NCBI GenBank assembly: GCA_013054445.1
Contig: JAAMPI010000471.1
Coordinates: forward strand, 1 to 36,374
Origin: Cudoniella acicularis
Taxonomy: Eukaryota > Ascomycota > Leotiomycetes > Helotiales > Helotiaceae
Direction of reading: 5' to 3'
Length of the DNA stretch: 36,374 bases
Of the stretch, positions 20,349-31,589 are shown piece after piece. The notes under the pieces are model-generated. The model did no database searches. It saw nothing but the letters and a program-made list of their open reading frames with translations, and had not been told where the DNA came from. The position numbers and the translations under genes were made by a program. The number at the start of each line of letters is the position of its first letter. Positions within the stretch are counted from its first letter, which is position 1.

Positions 20349-21566
20349 ACATGCAATCGCATATTATATGGAACCTGGCGTGAAGTAAGAAAATGGGAAT
20401 GACTTGATAGAAGCGACGGAGAATTTGGCTTTTTGTAACATACCTTTTCTTCCCTTGGTAGGATTAGGCTTTGGTTTGGGATGTTTTTTCAAAGCATACA
20501 GACATTGGACTGCCGGTCCAGAATTTTTTCCTGTATCTACCTGACTATCCTCAATCCTTAGGTGCTCATTTCATGTACTTTACTAAGAACAAAATCAGGA
20601 ACCTTTTCCAAAGCAAACATTCAAGCGTGACGACAAGACCCACCTATTTGAATTCGCAATTTCCTGTTCAGTATCACACCTAAAATGCTAGAGTTGCTTT
20701 TAGCTATGTGACTTCTAACATCCTATTGCCTGTGACCACTAAGCCAAATACACAACTTGTATTTGTCATTATTTTGTGGAATGGTTTCCAAACTGACGCC
20801 GAAACAATAAATAGTTCTTTTTAGAGGCAACCTATTCAGGTATCATAATCTTTTTTTCAAGCGGCATTCATAATATAAGTCAAATTCTATTAAAGGCAAA
20901 TAGTTATAAATACAAGATTGTCACTGTGAATGAATCAACATGATAGTTTGCGCTCGCTTGATTCTGTGTACATCAAGTTGACAAGGTTGACAAATTAACA
21001 ATGACATCAGTCCAGTAACTCCAAGGTGAACAACCTATTCGCAACTCCTATAAAGGGTAGAACACCAAAGTGTATTCAAGCAATAGCTGCATTGTCCATT
21101 TCCAAAGCCCTCAATCTTATTGAATGGCGTATAGTTGCTTTGGCAATAACATAGCGCCCAAGCTATCGGCTAAGAGTTAATTGAATAGCCTTCAGACTTC
21201 TAAGCATGTACTAGGATAGAACGAATACACCAAGGGTGGCTTGCCTGCAACATGCAGGCCACCGCCTTGAAAAATCTCGCTTCAAGGGTTGCACCTATAT
21301 AAGCTCAAGACGACTTTCCACCGACTTGCACCATTTCCCTTCTCTTCTTCCCCAACACAACAACACGCAGAGTCTTTAAAACCCTATCAACAAACATAAA
21401 CTCGATCTTCATCGAATCAACTCAAACAATCAACTCTAATCACCACTTATTTTCCTCAAGGAGCAAAATCAAAAACAAACTGAAATCTTTTCACCCATTA
21501 GTTCTCTTGCATCTCAAACATCAGAAACATCACCAAAACCCTGACACCCTTTCGCAAGCACCATCA
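20349..21566. other. Intergenic region with TATA element before D2
   Basis: No gene supported. A TATATAA element at 21296-21302 is followed by a long CA/CT-rich leader before D2. A small hairpin, GCCTGCA and TGCAGGC around ACA, lies near 21243-21259, just upstream of the TATA element. Confidence 0.4.
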
Positions 21567-23068
21567 ATGGCAGACTGCTGTTGGTCAATCACGCCTGGAT
21601 ACTGGTGGTGCAAGGACCCAGAGCCACGGCAGAGGGAGATGCTTAAGAAGGAATTACGTGCTAGCACGCCACATATATGGAACATTGAGAAGCAAATTAT
21701 GGAGAATAAACTGGACTTGGGACGAGAGCGAAGAGAGGCTATGTACAAGAATTATGTGAGGACAAGGGAAGTAGACCTAACGAGTGCATGCTCCTTACGA
21801 TGTTCCCACCGGGTAAGAACAACAACTGGCTTGGCTTTATGAAAAGATTACTAACGTGATTCCAGAGATCCGTGTCCAGATTTGGCGATATCTGTTCAAA
21901 CGCCCTGTCGCGATTGTGCCATCTTTTGTACTCTATTGCTTACGGGCTACCAGCCTAGATGACCGTTTGGCTATAGTCAGGATCTATTCATACGTCTGGG
22001 ATGATTGGAGACAAGCACGTAAGGAGGAGGAGGACCTTCCTGACTACAGCGGCAATACAAAACCGACGGAAATTTCGTGGCTCAGTAAATCTACTTTGAA
22101 CCAACTTGCTGCAATTAAGAACGGAAAGTTCCATACCAACAAATACGGTCGACGAAGCCTCTCACTAACATATAACAGAGAGCTTGACGTCTCTGTGACC
22201 CCTTACTTTCATATACGCGGTAGGTTTGAAGTTCAAATATGCAATCAAGCCGTCATCGAAATTGGGGGTTTCTGGGGAACCAACATTTTGCGAACATGTA
22301 GGTTGATTTATGAAGAGGCAGCATCGGTGCTGTATGGAGAAAACGTATTCGTTTTTGACATGGCTGGTAAGTATCGATGCAGAGATCATTTGAGCATGTG
22401 TGTTCAAAACGATATCGACGTTCCGGGATTTTCAAAGAAGGACGGCCCCGATCTTAGCAGAGAAGAGCTATATTCCGCCCTAGATGAGGTGTTCAAGAAG
22501 CCTGAAGGATATTATGAAGAAAACTAGTTGACGAAGATTTTATGATAGAGTTCTTCAACAAAACCGGCTGCCAGAATGCTTCCCGGATCACGGCAGTCAA
22601 ATTGGAGTGTGGAGGTTACGATTACCCAGGAGTCGAACTTGAACGACGGCTGCCGGTTTACACAACCTTGCTGAGAAACATCAGTCTCAACCTCAAAACA
22701 CTTATTCTTGACTTTGAAGTTAATGGCCTAGGATGGGACGACGATATGGAGAAGACATTCGACAGGACAAACCGGTTGAAAATTGAGAATGCTGTGAAGA
22801 AGGCGGTTCTCGCATTTCCAGGACTCCAGAAGCTTCAATTGGGAGCCCTATCCATCGCTGGATTGCCACCGTTGCTGATGGCGACGTCGTGGGAGAATGG
22901 GGTGATTCCTTGCAATGGATCGAAGTGGTTAAGCAGAGATATCGCTATCGAAAGCGTTTGCAAGGACTCGAGGAGAGAGCAGTAAAGGTGAAGGCGGATG
23001 CAAGAATTGCAAAGAAGGAATGTAGTCTTGGTGACAGCAACGAGAAGATCGTGAAGCAGTTTTCGTGA
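21567..23068 (+). pseudogene. D2: 2EXR-family pseudogene
   Basis: Paralogue of D1. The 2EXR motif forms across a 53-bp intron at 21813-21865 (GTAAGA, CTAAC, CCAG): MFPPEIRVQIWRYLFKRPVA. In that frame the only upstream ATGs are 21788 and 21800; a longer upstream reading from ATG 21567 (MADCCWSITPGYWW) is one base out of frame. Exon 2 runs to a stop at 22527 in an A4 run. One base over, the family continues (LVDEDFMIEFFNKTG, then LQKLQLGAL as in D1). Near 22850-22900 it shifts again to give WGDSLQWIEVVKQRYRYRKR, matching WGKALRWEKIVKDR in D1, and ends at TGA 23066-23068. Both internal shifts equal loss of one base. Confidence 0.6.
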
Positions 23069-23978
23069 AAGTGAGATAGAGCGCAGGGGTTTAGTTGAGA
23101 AGCTTATTGATGTGGATCTGGTCTCGGCAGGTATTCGTTATTCTCCTGGTGTGGTTTGCTCCAGTCTTGAGTTCGGAGTGGTATGGTAAATAGGTTTGGG
23201 AACGACAAGCGTCCGGACAGAGCATCAACGAGTCAGATTGTTGTTGGGCCTGCAACGATATGATTTGGGAGCATGGGACAGTACGCAATTTCGATATAGG
23301 GGAAGAGTGGAAGTGTCGATTGCGGTCGTATAGCCTCCAGGATCGATTAGGGTGAATTTCCATAGCAATCTCATAGATGAATATCAGTCATATTGAAAAT
23401 GTCTTACTTTGAATAGTTCCGTGATTTCGCGCTGGTGATCAGCTGGTCCATAAGTATGTTTTCGGGGGATTGTAAGCTCGTAAAAAGCCCTCGTTACTCG
23501 TACACAGCGTGGGCCAAGCAAAAGGAGGAAAAAGCAATGCTGCGCGTAAATCAATCACCACCATCTGCGTCCCCCCGTTGTTTAGGTGTTCTAGTGCTCT
23601 AGTGCTCTTGGTGGGAGGATAGTGGATGGCTGGATGACGTCGCTGGATGACGTCGCTGACGATGAAGGTTGGAAGAGGTGAGACGCAGACGCGCCCGCGC
23701 CCGCGCCTGCCATCGTGAAGAGCTGAAGCGTGCTGCTTGTGGCAACAACCACAGCACCAGCAGCCTCAAGTGAACCCCCGAGGCGAGCGACAAAGGAAGC
23801 CACCGGCCACTGGCCACCATCATCCCTTCGTCAGCAAGCTGCACACTACGTCAAACTCTCTTTTTCAACGGTAGGCGTCATCTCCTTGCTGGCCGCCACA
23901 GCTTCATTCCCCTTCTGTCTCTTGTTTCCCCTCAATTGTCCATTGAGCTCTTCATCTTCACTCTCCTCCGTAGACATT
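23069..23978 (+). promoter_or_regulatory. Promoter region of the GH15 gene with tandem CRE-like sites
   Basis: No gene supported. A perfect 13-bp tandem repeat, GGATGACGTCGCT, lies at 23632-23644 and 23645-23657. Each copy holds ATGACGTC, one base from the ATF/CREB consensus TGACGTCA, and a third GACGATG half-like site follows. A GC-rich stretch (GCGCCCGCGCCCGCGCC) lies near 23690. Binding is inferred only. Confidence 0.4.
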
Positions 23979-26422
23979 ATGACAGCTCCTACAAGCTTGC
24001 CGACACGGCGTAGTATCACTGGATACCTGCCCATCGAGAATTATGGCTTGATTGGCAACATGCGAACATGTGCGCTGGTAGGTATCGATGGTAGTGTGGA
24101 TTTCATGTGCTGGTAAGCTTGAAGCTCCCCTACCAACCCCGCATTGGAGCTCTACGATTGCTTCAGCGATTTACTGACAGCTCTATCTACAGGCCCGACT
24201 TTGACTCTCCCTCGGTATTTTGCAGGTTACTTGACAAAGACAAAGGCGGCTACTTCAGCATTACCCCTCCCGAGAATACTACCTTCACCACGAAGCAGCA
24301 GTACCTCCCCTCCTCAAACATCCTCCAAACTAGATACATACACGAAGATGGTGTGGTTGATCTGGTGGACTTCTTTCCTCGCCCCAAGCATCTTGACGTC
24401 GTGGCCAAGCTTCCCAAACAGATGCCGTATCGCGAATCCATTTCAATACGGGATGAGTTAAAGAAATGGCTCGTTCGCAGAGTGGAATGCGTTCGGGGCA
24501 CAGTTGATCTGGGTATGGCCCTTACCTTTTCAGCCAAGCTCTGCTAATAGAGGAACGAATAGATGTCGAGATTTTCCCAGCCTTCGACTATGCCAGGGCC
24601 GAACACCAAGTGGAAATTCTTCTCCCGGAACATCCACCGAAATGCCTAGAAAGCAAGACCGTCACATTCTCGAGCAAAGATATAAAGCTTCAGCTTGATG
24701 TCACAATCGATCATGGCGAGGAGAATGCCGAATCATGCCCTACCGTCATATTCAAGAAAGTCAAGAAGCCAGGGATGCTTGGAGAGGGGGTCGTTGCACA
24801 CATACACTTGGTGGAGGGTCAGGCAATATCCTTCGTTCTTCGTGATGATATTCCCAACCATGTCACCCGTGACGTGACAACTGCTATTATTGATCAGCAG
24901 CAACAGTCTACACAGCAATACTGGCACAATTGGATTTCCAAGAGCAGATACACGGGTCGTTGGCGCGAGGTTGTCTCTAGGAGTCTGATGATCCTGAAGC
25001 TTTTGACATACGAGCCTACGGGTGCTATCATTGCTGCTCCAACATTCTCAATTCCTGAAGATATCGGAGGGACTCGGTCGGTTCCAAAGATTTCTCTCTA
25101 TTCATATGCTGATTTTGGCAGAAACTGGGATTATCGATTCTGCTGGGTCCGAGACTCAAGTTTTACCATCTATATTTTACTTCGAATGGGCTTTACTGCT
25201 GAAGCAGACGCATATATGGATTTTATCAGTGATAGGTTTCGAAAATCACGGTCTGCGGATGGCGCCTTGCCAATTATGTTCACAATCAGAGGCGAGACTG
25301 AAATTCCGGAGATCGAGCTTGAGTAAGTCATTTGCACATGACACAAGACAATTACTAATTATCTTGAAGCCACCTTGCAGGCTACCGCAATAGCAAACCT
25401 GTTCGAATTGGCAATGGTGCTGCATTCCACCAGCAGTTTGACATTTATGGAGAACTTATGGATGGTATCTATCTTTACAATAAGTACGGGAAGCCTGTCA
25501 CCTGGGAGCAGTGGGTTGCTGTGAGAGAGATATTAGGTACGTTTTATTACATTCAATTCACAACAGGCAATTACTGACGAGACCTCAGACTATGTCATGA
25601 CTATCTGGAGAGGTGATGAAAGCCGATCGCCAAACAAGGTCAATTACTAAACGCTTGCAGATCCTGATATGTCAATCTGGGAAGTTCGAAACAAAAAGCA
25701 AAACTTTGTCTATTCAAAAATTATGTTGTGGGTGGCATTTGACCGCGGGCTTCGTCTTGCTGAAAAACGCTGTCTTCCCTGCCCAAATCGAGCTAAATGG
25801 TTAGCTGTGAGAGACGAAATTTATGAGGAAGTCATGGAAAAGGGTATGCTGAGTTTTTCAAACACATGGCCGCCTCGACTAAGATATTGCAGGCTACAGC
25901 TCCAACCTCCGTTGCTTTATCCAGAGCTACGAAAGTGGAGATCTCCTTGACTCCTCCATTTTGATTGCTCCTCTTGTCTTCTTCATTGCTCCGAATGATC
26001 CCAGGTTCACAAGAACGATTGATCAAATTCTTCTTGCTCCTGAGAAAGGAGGTCTAACATCGACCGGTCTAGTCTACCGCTACAACACCGATCATTCCCA
26101 CGATGGTGAGCAATAATCCACGCAATATCTTGAGGTTGCTAACGATAATACAGGAGTTGGTGGCCGTGAGGGCGCTTTCAGCATGTGTACGTTCTGGCTG
26201 GTTGAAGCACTCACACGCGCCGGTGTCTACGAAAAGAAGTACCTCGTGCGAGCAACCAACATCTTTGAAAACATGCTCAATTTCTCAAACCATTTGTGCA
26301 TGTTCTCAGAAGAGATTTCCAGGTCAGGAGAGCAACTTGGAAACACACCTCAAGCCTTTAGTCATCTTGCGTTGATCAGTGCTGCTTTCAATCTTGACCG
26401 CGCTACTGAGTTCAAGCGTTAA
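23979..26422 (+). CDS. Glycoside hydrolase family 15 protein (trehalase/glucoamylase-like)
   Basis: Eight exons (23979-24112, 24193-24512, 24563-25322, 25370-25536, 25589-25612, 25661-25843, 25893-26105, 26154-26422) give exactly 689 codons plus stop, with the frame intact. Exon 5 is only 24 nt. The protein follows the two-part GH15 layout of cytosolic-type fungal and bacterial trehalase or glucoamylase-like enzymes: an N-terminal trehalase-like domain ([20 protein letters not shown], then PDFDSPSVF), and a catalytic alpha/alpha toroid with [62 protein letters not shown] and [19 protein letters not shown] (candidate catalytic Glu near residue 606). No signal peptide is seen, suggesting an intracellular enzyme. 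Substrate cannot be decided from sequence. It converges on the 6PGDH gene. Confidence 0.9.
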
Positions 26423-27102
26423 ATCAAGCAAAGAATTTACAGTGCAGAGATTTTGTTCTGAGCAAATATCATGGCGTTCTTGGGACAGGCATACGCTGGC
26501 CAGTGCGAATACTGGACTGGTGACGGGGAATGATTTATGATTGATGCTAACAACAGGCGGCGTTTTGGCGGAGTACTGCATTACTCTGATCTTGCTTGGC
26601 TTGGCTGGCTTGCTTGTTGTAAGATTGTACAGTACGATATCATATATACTTATGGTCGAACGACAGGCTAGAAATGAACGTCTAGACTTTTCGTCCAGGA
26701 ATCAAGAAGCTTGTCGGTCTTTTAGCTGGTGAGATTGAGGTTATGGCGCTTAGCTTAATTTGCTTTGCTTTTTGCTCTTCGCTTCCATTCACGATCAGCT
26801 GACCTACCTAAGTTTATGGATAGGGCCGATGTTCAAATGGCAGTCTCGCAAAGAAGGAAGCCATTATATTTCTAATTGTGAAGTAGAGAAGTTCGTCTAA
26901 ATCCTAGAATTTCTATGGAGATTACCCTTCGACAAGAAAACGTTACTGAGGAAAAGGGGCGTGAAGGAGAAGAAGTATTAAAATGTAACTACTTTAATTT
27001 GATTTCATTTTCGGCAGCTAATAAAAAAGTCTAAATACAGGCATCAAATGCATGTGCATGTCATGTCTCATTTTTCCCAACCAAACATCTCTCAATTGAC
27101 GC
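26423..27102. other. Convergent intergenic region
   Basis: 3' flanks of the GH15 gene (plus) and the 6PGDH gene (minus) meet here. The sequence is T-rich near 26740-26780 and A-rich near 26930-27030. No gene, RNA or repeat is supported. Confidence 0.5.
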
Positions 27103-28997
27103 TTATGCTTGGTAGGTCGAAGCGCTAACATTACCTCCCCTTCCGGTCCAGTTGACGTGGATGTTCTCTCCCTCCTTGTACTTGGCGTTCGCAAACTCAG
27201 GCTTGATCTTGAAGGTGTGGGCGCCAAAGTAATCACGTTGGGCTTGTAGCAGGTTGGCGGGTAGATCCTTGGTGCGGTAACCGTCAAACCAGCTGAGGGC
27301 GGTGGAGAAGGCAGGGGTGGGGAGACCAAGGAGAGCGGCTTTGGCGACGACGTCTCTCCAGCCGGGTTGGGCCTTGTGGATGGCTTTGTTGAAGAAGTCG
27401 TCGAAGAGGAGGTTCTCGAGGTCGGGGCTTTTGCGGTAAGCGGCTGTGATGTCCTTGAGGAAGACGGAGCGGATAATGCAGCCTCCTCGCCACATAAGGG
27501 CGATGGATGGCTTGTTGAGCTTCCAGCCGTATTCCTTGGCGGCCTGGAGATTTCACGAGTCAGAAATGGCTTTGTTTAAGGGGTTGCGAATTCACGTACC
27601 TCTTGCATAAGCATGAAACCTTGTGCGTATGAAATAATCTTCGAGGCGTAAAGAGCTTGCTCCAAATCATCAAGGAATTGCTCCTTGTTGCCATCAAACT
27701 TGCTGGATCGGCCAACGAACTCGAGGGACTTGGAAGCGCGGGTACGCTCGGCCTTGATGGAGGACAAACAACGGGCGAGCACAGCTTCGGCGATCAAAGA
27801 CACTGGCATTCCGAGGTCCAGAGCGTTGATAGCGGTCCATTTTCCGGTACCTTTTTGTCCGGCTGAATCGAGAATCTTCTCCAAAAGTGGGGTTCCGTCA
27901 TCATCGTTGAAGTACATAATATCACGAGTGATTTCGATCAGGAAAGAGTCGAGAACGCCCTTGTTCCATTTTGCCAAAACATCACCAATTTCCTTGTCTG
28001 GCATGCCCAGACCACGCTTCATGATATCGTAGGCCTAGAACTATTAGTTGGGATCAATTGGTCAAAATAGAGAACTCACTTCGCAAATCAGTTGCATGTC
28101 ACCATACTCAATACCGTTGTGTACCATCTTGACGTAGTGACCGGCACCCTCATCACCAACCCATTCGCAGCATGCCTCGCCGTCGCTCTTGGCGGCGATG
28201 GATTGGAAAACATCCTTGATATATGGCCAGGCCTCCTCGTTTCCACCAGGCATGATAGAAGGTCCATATCTGGCACCCTCCTCACCTCCAGAAACACCGG
28301 CACCCACAAATCGAATTCCCTTTGAAGCCAAGTACTTTGTTCTGCGGTTGGTGTCTGGGAAATGGGAGTTTCCTCCGTCAATGATAATATCACCCTTCTC
28401 AAGATGAGGTAGGAGCGTCTCAATGAAATCGTCGACTGGCTTTCCAGCCATAACGAGCATCATGACACGGCGGGGCTTCTTTAGCTTGGCGCAAAACTCT
28501 TCGATTGAGTGGGCGCCTTCGATAGATTTTCCTGTGTTACGGTCAGCATCAAAATATCAAAATGAGGGGTTAATTTTACCCTTTGCCTCGTTTGCGAGGA
28601 AGTGGTCCACCTTTGAGACGGTACGGTTGAATGCGATGACATTGAAACCGTGATCAGCAGCGTTCATGATCAAGTTCTGGCCCATGACAGCCAGGCCGAT
28701 GAGGCCGAAATCTCCTCTAGGAGCATTGTCAGTATGGGAGCTTAAAGGACTTCTGGCCGGAGATCCGAGCGCAGTGCCGCCAATGTTGATGCGGGCCAGT
28801 CGTGCGCTGAAGAAAGGAGAAAAGAACTGTCAACGGGAGGAATTCTGGACGATGAAGAGCGGTGCAGCTACGAGATTGTAGTCCTCTGCGGCGCGCATTA
28901 CGAGGGTGGTCGTGGAGTGGTTGTTCAACCAGGCCCAATGACGATGGCGATGGTGGGGTAATTTAAAGAAGCAGAGAACTTACGTGGCGCTGCTCAT
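27103..28997 (-). CDS. GND1: 6-phosphogluconate dehydrogenase, decarboxylating
   Basis: Oxidative pentose phosphate pathway enzyme (EC 1.1.1.44): 6-phosphogluconate + NADP+ to ribulose 5-phosphate, CO2 and NADPH, cytosolic. Exons 28997-28984, 28716-28580, 28531-28080, 28034-27600 and 27543-27103 give 492 codons plus stop, the usual eukaryotic length, in perfect frame. The first exon is only 14 nt and is followed by a 267-bp intron; the other introns are 45-56 bp. Visible signatures: Rossmann [11 protein letters not shown] near residues 9-19; VMLVMAG-type segment; [20 protein letters not shown]; catalytic [17 protein letters not shown]; the family signature [14 protein letters not shown]-terminal RDYFGAHT and final TYQA. 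It is divergent from the RRM gene. Confidence 0.96.
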
Positions 28998-30066
28998 GAT
29001 GGCGGATGTCAATGGCAAGGGATATTATGTGAGGAGGATGTGATAGTTGAGGTTGCGATGCAGTCCAGCCAGCAAGCAATGTTGAGGAGGAGCAGTTGAT
29101 TTGAGGGAGAAAAGAATTCTTTTGAGTGACGAAGGGTTGGGCAGGTCTAAATGGTTGGAGGGGCAGAAGGGACTGTTTGTGCTTAGTAGGCAAAACACGG
29201 CCGTTAGCGTCCAGGCGCTCTGTCAGTCTGTGACACTTTTGGGTTCTTCCAAGGCATCGCAGGGTTCATTCAGGGTTCCTTCAGACGAGCCCAGTGTCGT
29301 ATCGGACTGCCTACGAGTATCACCGCGGGAAAGGCCTTGCGAACCAATCCGTCCCAGCACATACAGTACAAACACATCTGCGCGGAGAGGAGGGGTCAAA
29401 GGAGAAGCAGGGGACGGATTTTCTTTTGCGGGAATTACGGCTGGATAATTACGGCTGGTGAGATCCAGTATATAGGATTATTGATTGTTTGGTGTCTATG
29501 ACGAGAGCTTCATAATTCCGCCGTCTTTCCGAGTCCGGACTCTGGCTGCTTCATGCTGGTGGTATCTGAGTTCGTGGTGTTTCAATGCTGGTCGATTATT
29601 CAGAAACCATTCCCCCCACTTCGGCCGGGAACCGTCGCCCATGCATCATCTCCGATCCGGGCATCCCACCAATTCAGGCATTAATGTTTGCCTGAGGATA
29701 AGAGGTATTTTCTGCTGAGTCATGAGCTGCATCTGGCCAAAGGCGGGGTCACATGGTCATCTCTCATGTGATCAAAATGTGTGCATGTTCGAGGCCTTGA
29801 AATTGAGGCATTAACTGGGCGTTCAACTTTAGAGCCGCAGCCGCAGCTGCATATGCCAGCCACAACACCAAAATTTCGAGTCGCGACATCACTGAGCACT
29901 CACTCCAACTCAAAACAACATCATATCAACACCAACCACTCACCAGACCTTACACATCTGAGCGCTTTCAAAACTACCATCCGTCAATTCTTGTGCTTTC
30001 ACCACTGCGCCTAGGCGCAAAGGTACGTCTAACACTCACCAAGAGTTCCACGAGCAGCAATTCATC
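28998..30066. promoter_or_regulatory. Divergent promoter region between 6PGDH and RRM genes
   Basis: No gene supported. A short tandem AATTACGGCTGG pair lies near 29434-29456. A perfect 12-bp palindrome GCGCCTAGGCGC lies near 30006-30017, directly before the RRM-gene leader. CA-rich leader DNA precedes the RRM start codon. No TATA element stands out. Confidence 0.4.
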
Positions 30067-31158
30067 ATGTCCTACCCCCCGCCTCCAGGTCTAAACTCCA
30101 CTCCATCGCCACATCCCTCTCTCCCTGCTCGACCACCACCATCCGCCGTTCCTCCTCGAGCAGTCTACAATGCCACCCAACGACCTGCGGCAGCGCCTGC
30201 CTACCCCGCTGCTTATGGCGGTTTCGCGCCCAGAGCCGTAGCATCACAAACACCTCAACCAGCATATAACAACTACCAAGCACCACAAGCATACCCACAA
30301 CAATCATACGGAGGTTACAGTGCACCGCCACAAGATGCTGCTGCCTATGGCGCTGCTCCTCAGATTCGAAATCCCTTTGCGCCACCCTCCGCAACGAGCG
30401 GTCCAAGAGGCTACGATGAAGATCCAGACATGGCAGCTCAAATCGCACAATGGCAGTCCGCATATGCTTCAAAGGACACAACCTCCTCATCCAGCACATC
30501 GGGATATACAGGCCCTGTCCGCCGCTTCCCAGCAACAGGTGATGGTGCTGCCTCTGCAACATCTGCCAACGCAGCGCCTCTTGGAAGACCAGACACAGGT
30601 CCCAGCATGTCATCCGCGGCCATGAGCAGTGCAGCACATACCGATACGGGCGTCGCCAACATCGTATCCGACTCCAAAGACCCGAATTCCAAGACTGTAG
30701 TCAGATCAGGCGGTGGCTCAACCTGGACTGATTCATCCCTCCTCGAATGGGACCCAGCACACTTTCGTCTCTTCGTTGGTAACTTGGCAGGAGAAGTAAC
30801 TGACGAGTCCCTTTACAAAGCCTTTTCACGATGGCCATCTATCCAAAAAGCACGCGTCATTCGAGATAAGAGAACTACGAAGAGCAAGGGATATGGATTT
30901 GTGAGTTTCAGTGATGGAGAGGAGTTCTTTTCTGCGGCTAGGGAAATGCAGGGCAAGTATATTGGCAGTCATCCTGTGTTGTTGAGACGGAGTACTACAG
31001 AGATCAAGGCTGTTACGCCGAGGGATGGAAAGCATGGGAAGAACAAGGGCAAGGGTGGGCACAAAGGCAAGGGAGGAGAGAAGGATCGAGACAAGACTGG
31101 AGCTGGTGTTCAGAAGGCTGGTAGCAAGACGAAGGGTGGATTGAAGGTTTTGGGTTAA
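30067..31158 (+). CDS. RBM42-type RNA-binding protein (single RRM)
   Basis: Single-exon gene of 363 aa. The N-terminal 220 residues are low complexity (Pro, Ala, Gln, Tyr, Ser). One RRM spans about residues 230-315 with RNP2 LFVGNL and RNP1 KGYGFVSF. The preceding EWDPAHFRLFVGNLAGEVTD and the following VIRDKRTTKSKGYGFVSF are characteristic of RBM42 orthologues, nuclear proteins linked to splicing. The C-terminus is basic and Gly/Lys-rich (KHGKNKGKGGHKGKGGEKD). Start ATG 30067 follows a CA-rich leader; a GTACGT near 30022 may be a leader intron donor. The frame is intact. Confidence 0.88.
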   Translation: MSYPPPPGLNSTPSPHPSLPARPPPSAVPPRAVYNATQRPAAAPAYPAAYGGFAPRAVASQTPQPAYNNYQAPQAYPQQSYGGYSAPPQDAAAYGAAPQIRNPFAPPSATSGPRGYDEDPDMAAQIAQWQSAYASKDTTSSSSTSGYTGPVRRFPATGDGAASATSANAAPLGRPDTGPSMSSAAMSSAAHTDTGVANIVSDSKDPNSKTVVRSGGGSTWTDSSLLEWDPAHFRLFVGNLAGEVTDESLYKAFSRWPSIQKARVIRDKRTTKSKGYGFVSFSDGEEFFSAAREMQGKYIGSHPVLLRRSTTEIKAVTPRDGKHGKNKGKGGHKGKGGEKDRDKTGAGVQKAGSKTKGGLKVLG

Positions 31159-31589
31159 AGGGGAAGTCTAATAGCGGGGAACGAAGTCACATGCGAGATG
31201 GATTGATAGTACCTCGTCGGGTACTTGGGCTGATGCACTCTACTCTAATGGTCGAGAGCACAGTATAAAGTATCGAGTAATTCGAGAAGAATTCATATCT
31301 TACAGTCACTCCTTCGCATCAACAACCTTGTGAAACCTTCTCTTCTAACTCATTTGCACAAGATTTGTAACATGTTTCCATCACAACCACAACAGCAAGG
31401 TTAAAACACAGAGATGTTTTCAAAATAGCAATTTATGCTTCTATTTAATCCAAAGACCCTCCATTTTCCCCTCCCTTCATAGATTCATACAAAACTTCAA
31501 AAAGCGTGAGCTGTGCACGGACCAAAGCTACGTCTGACAACCTCCAACCTCCAATCTCAACCTCACAACTTTATCTCTCGAACTCAAGC
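31159..31589. other. 3' flank of the RRM gene
   Basis: 3' UTR-like sequence, then CA- and CT-rich DNA leading into the repeat region. No gene is seen. Confidence 0.4.

Noticed and set aside
30065..30637. 190-codon open frame on the minus strand
   Set aside because: It is antisense to the low-complexity N-terminus of the RRM protein; Pro/Ala/Gln codons read backwards give long open frames. It has no family signature.
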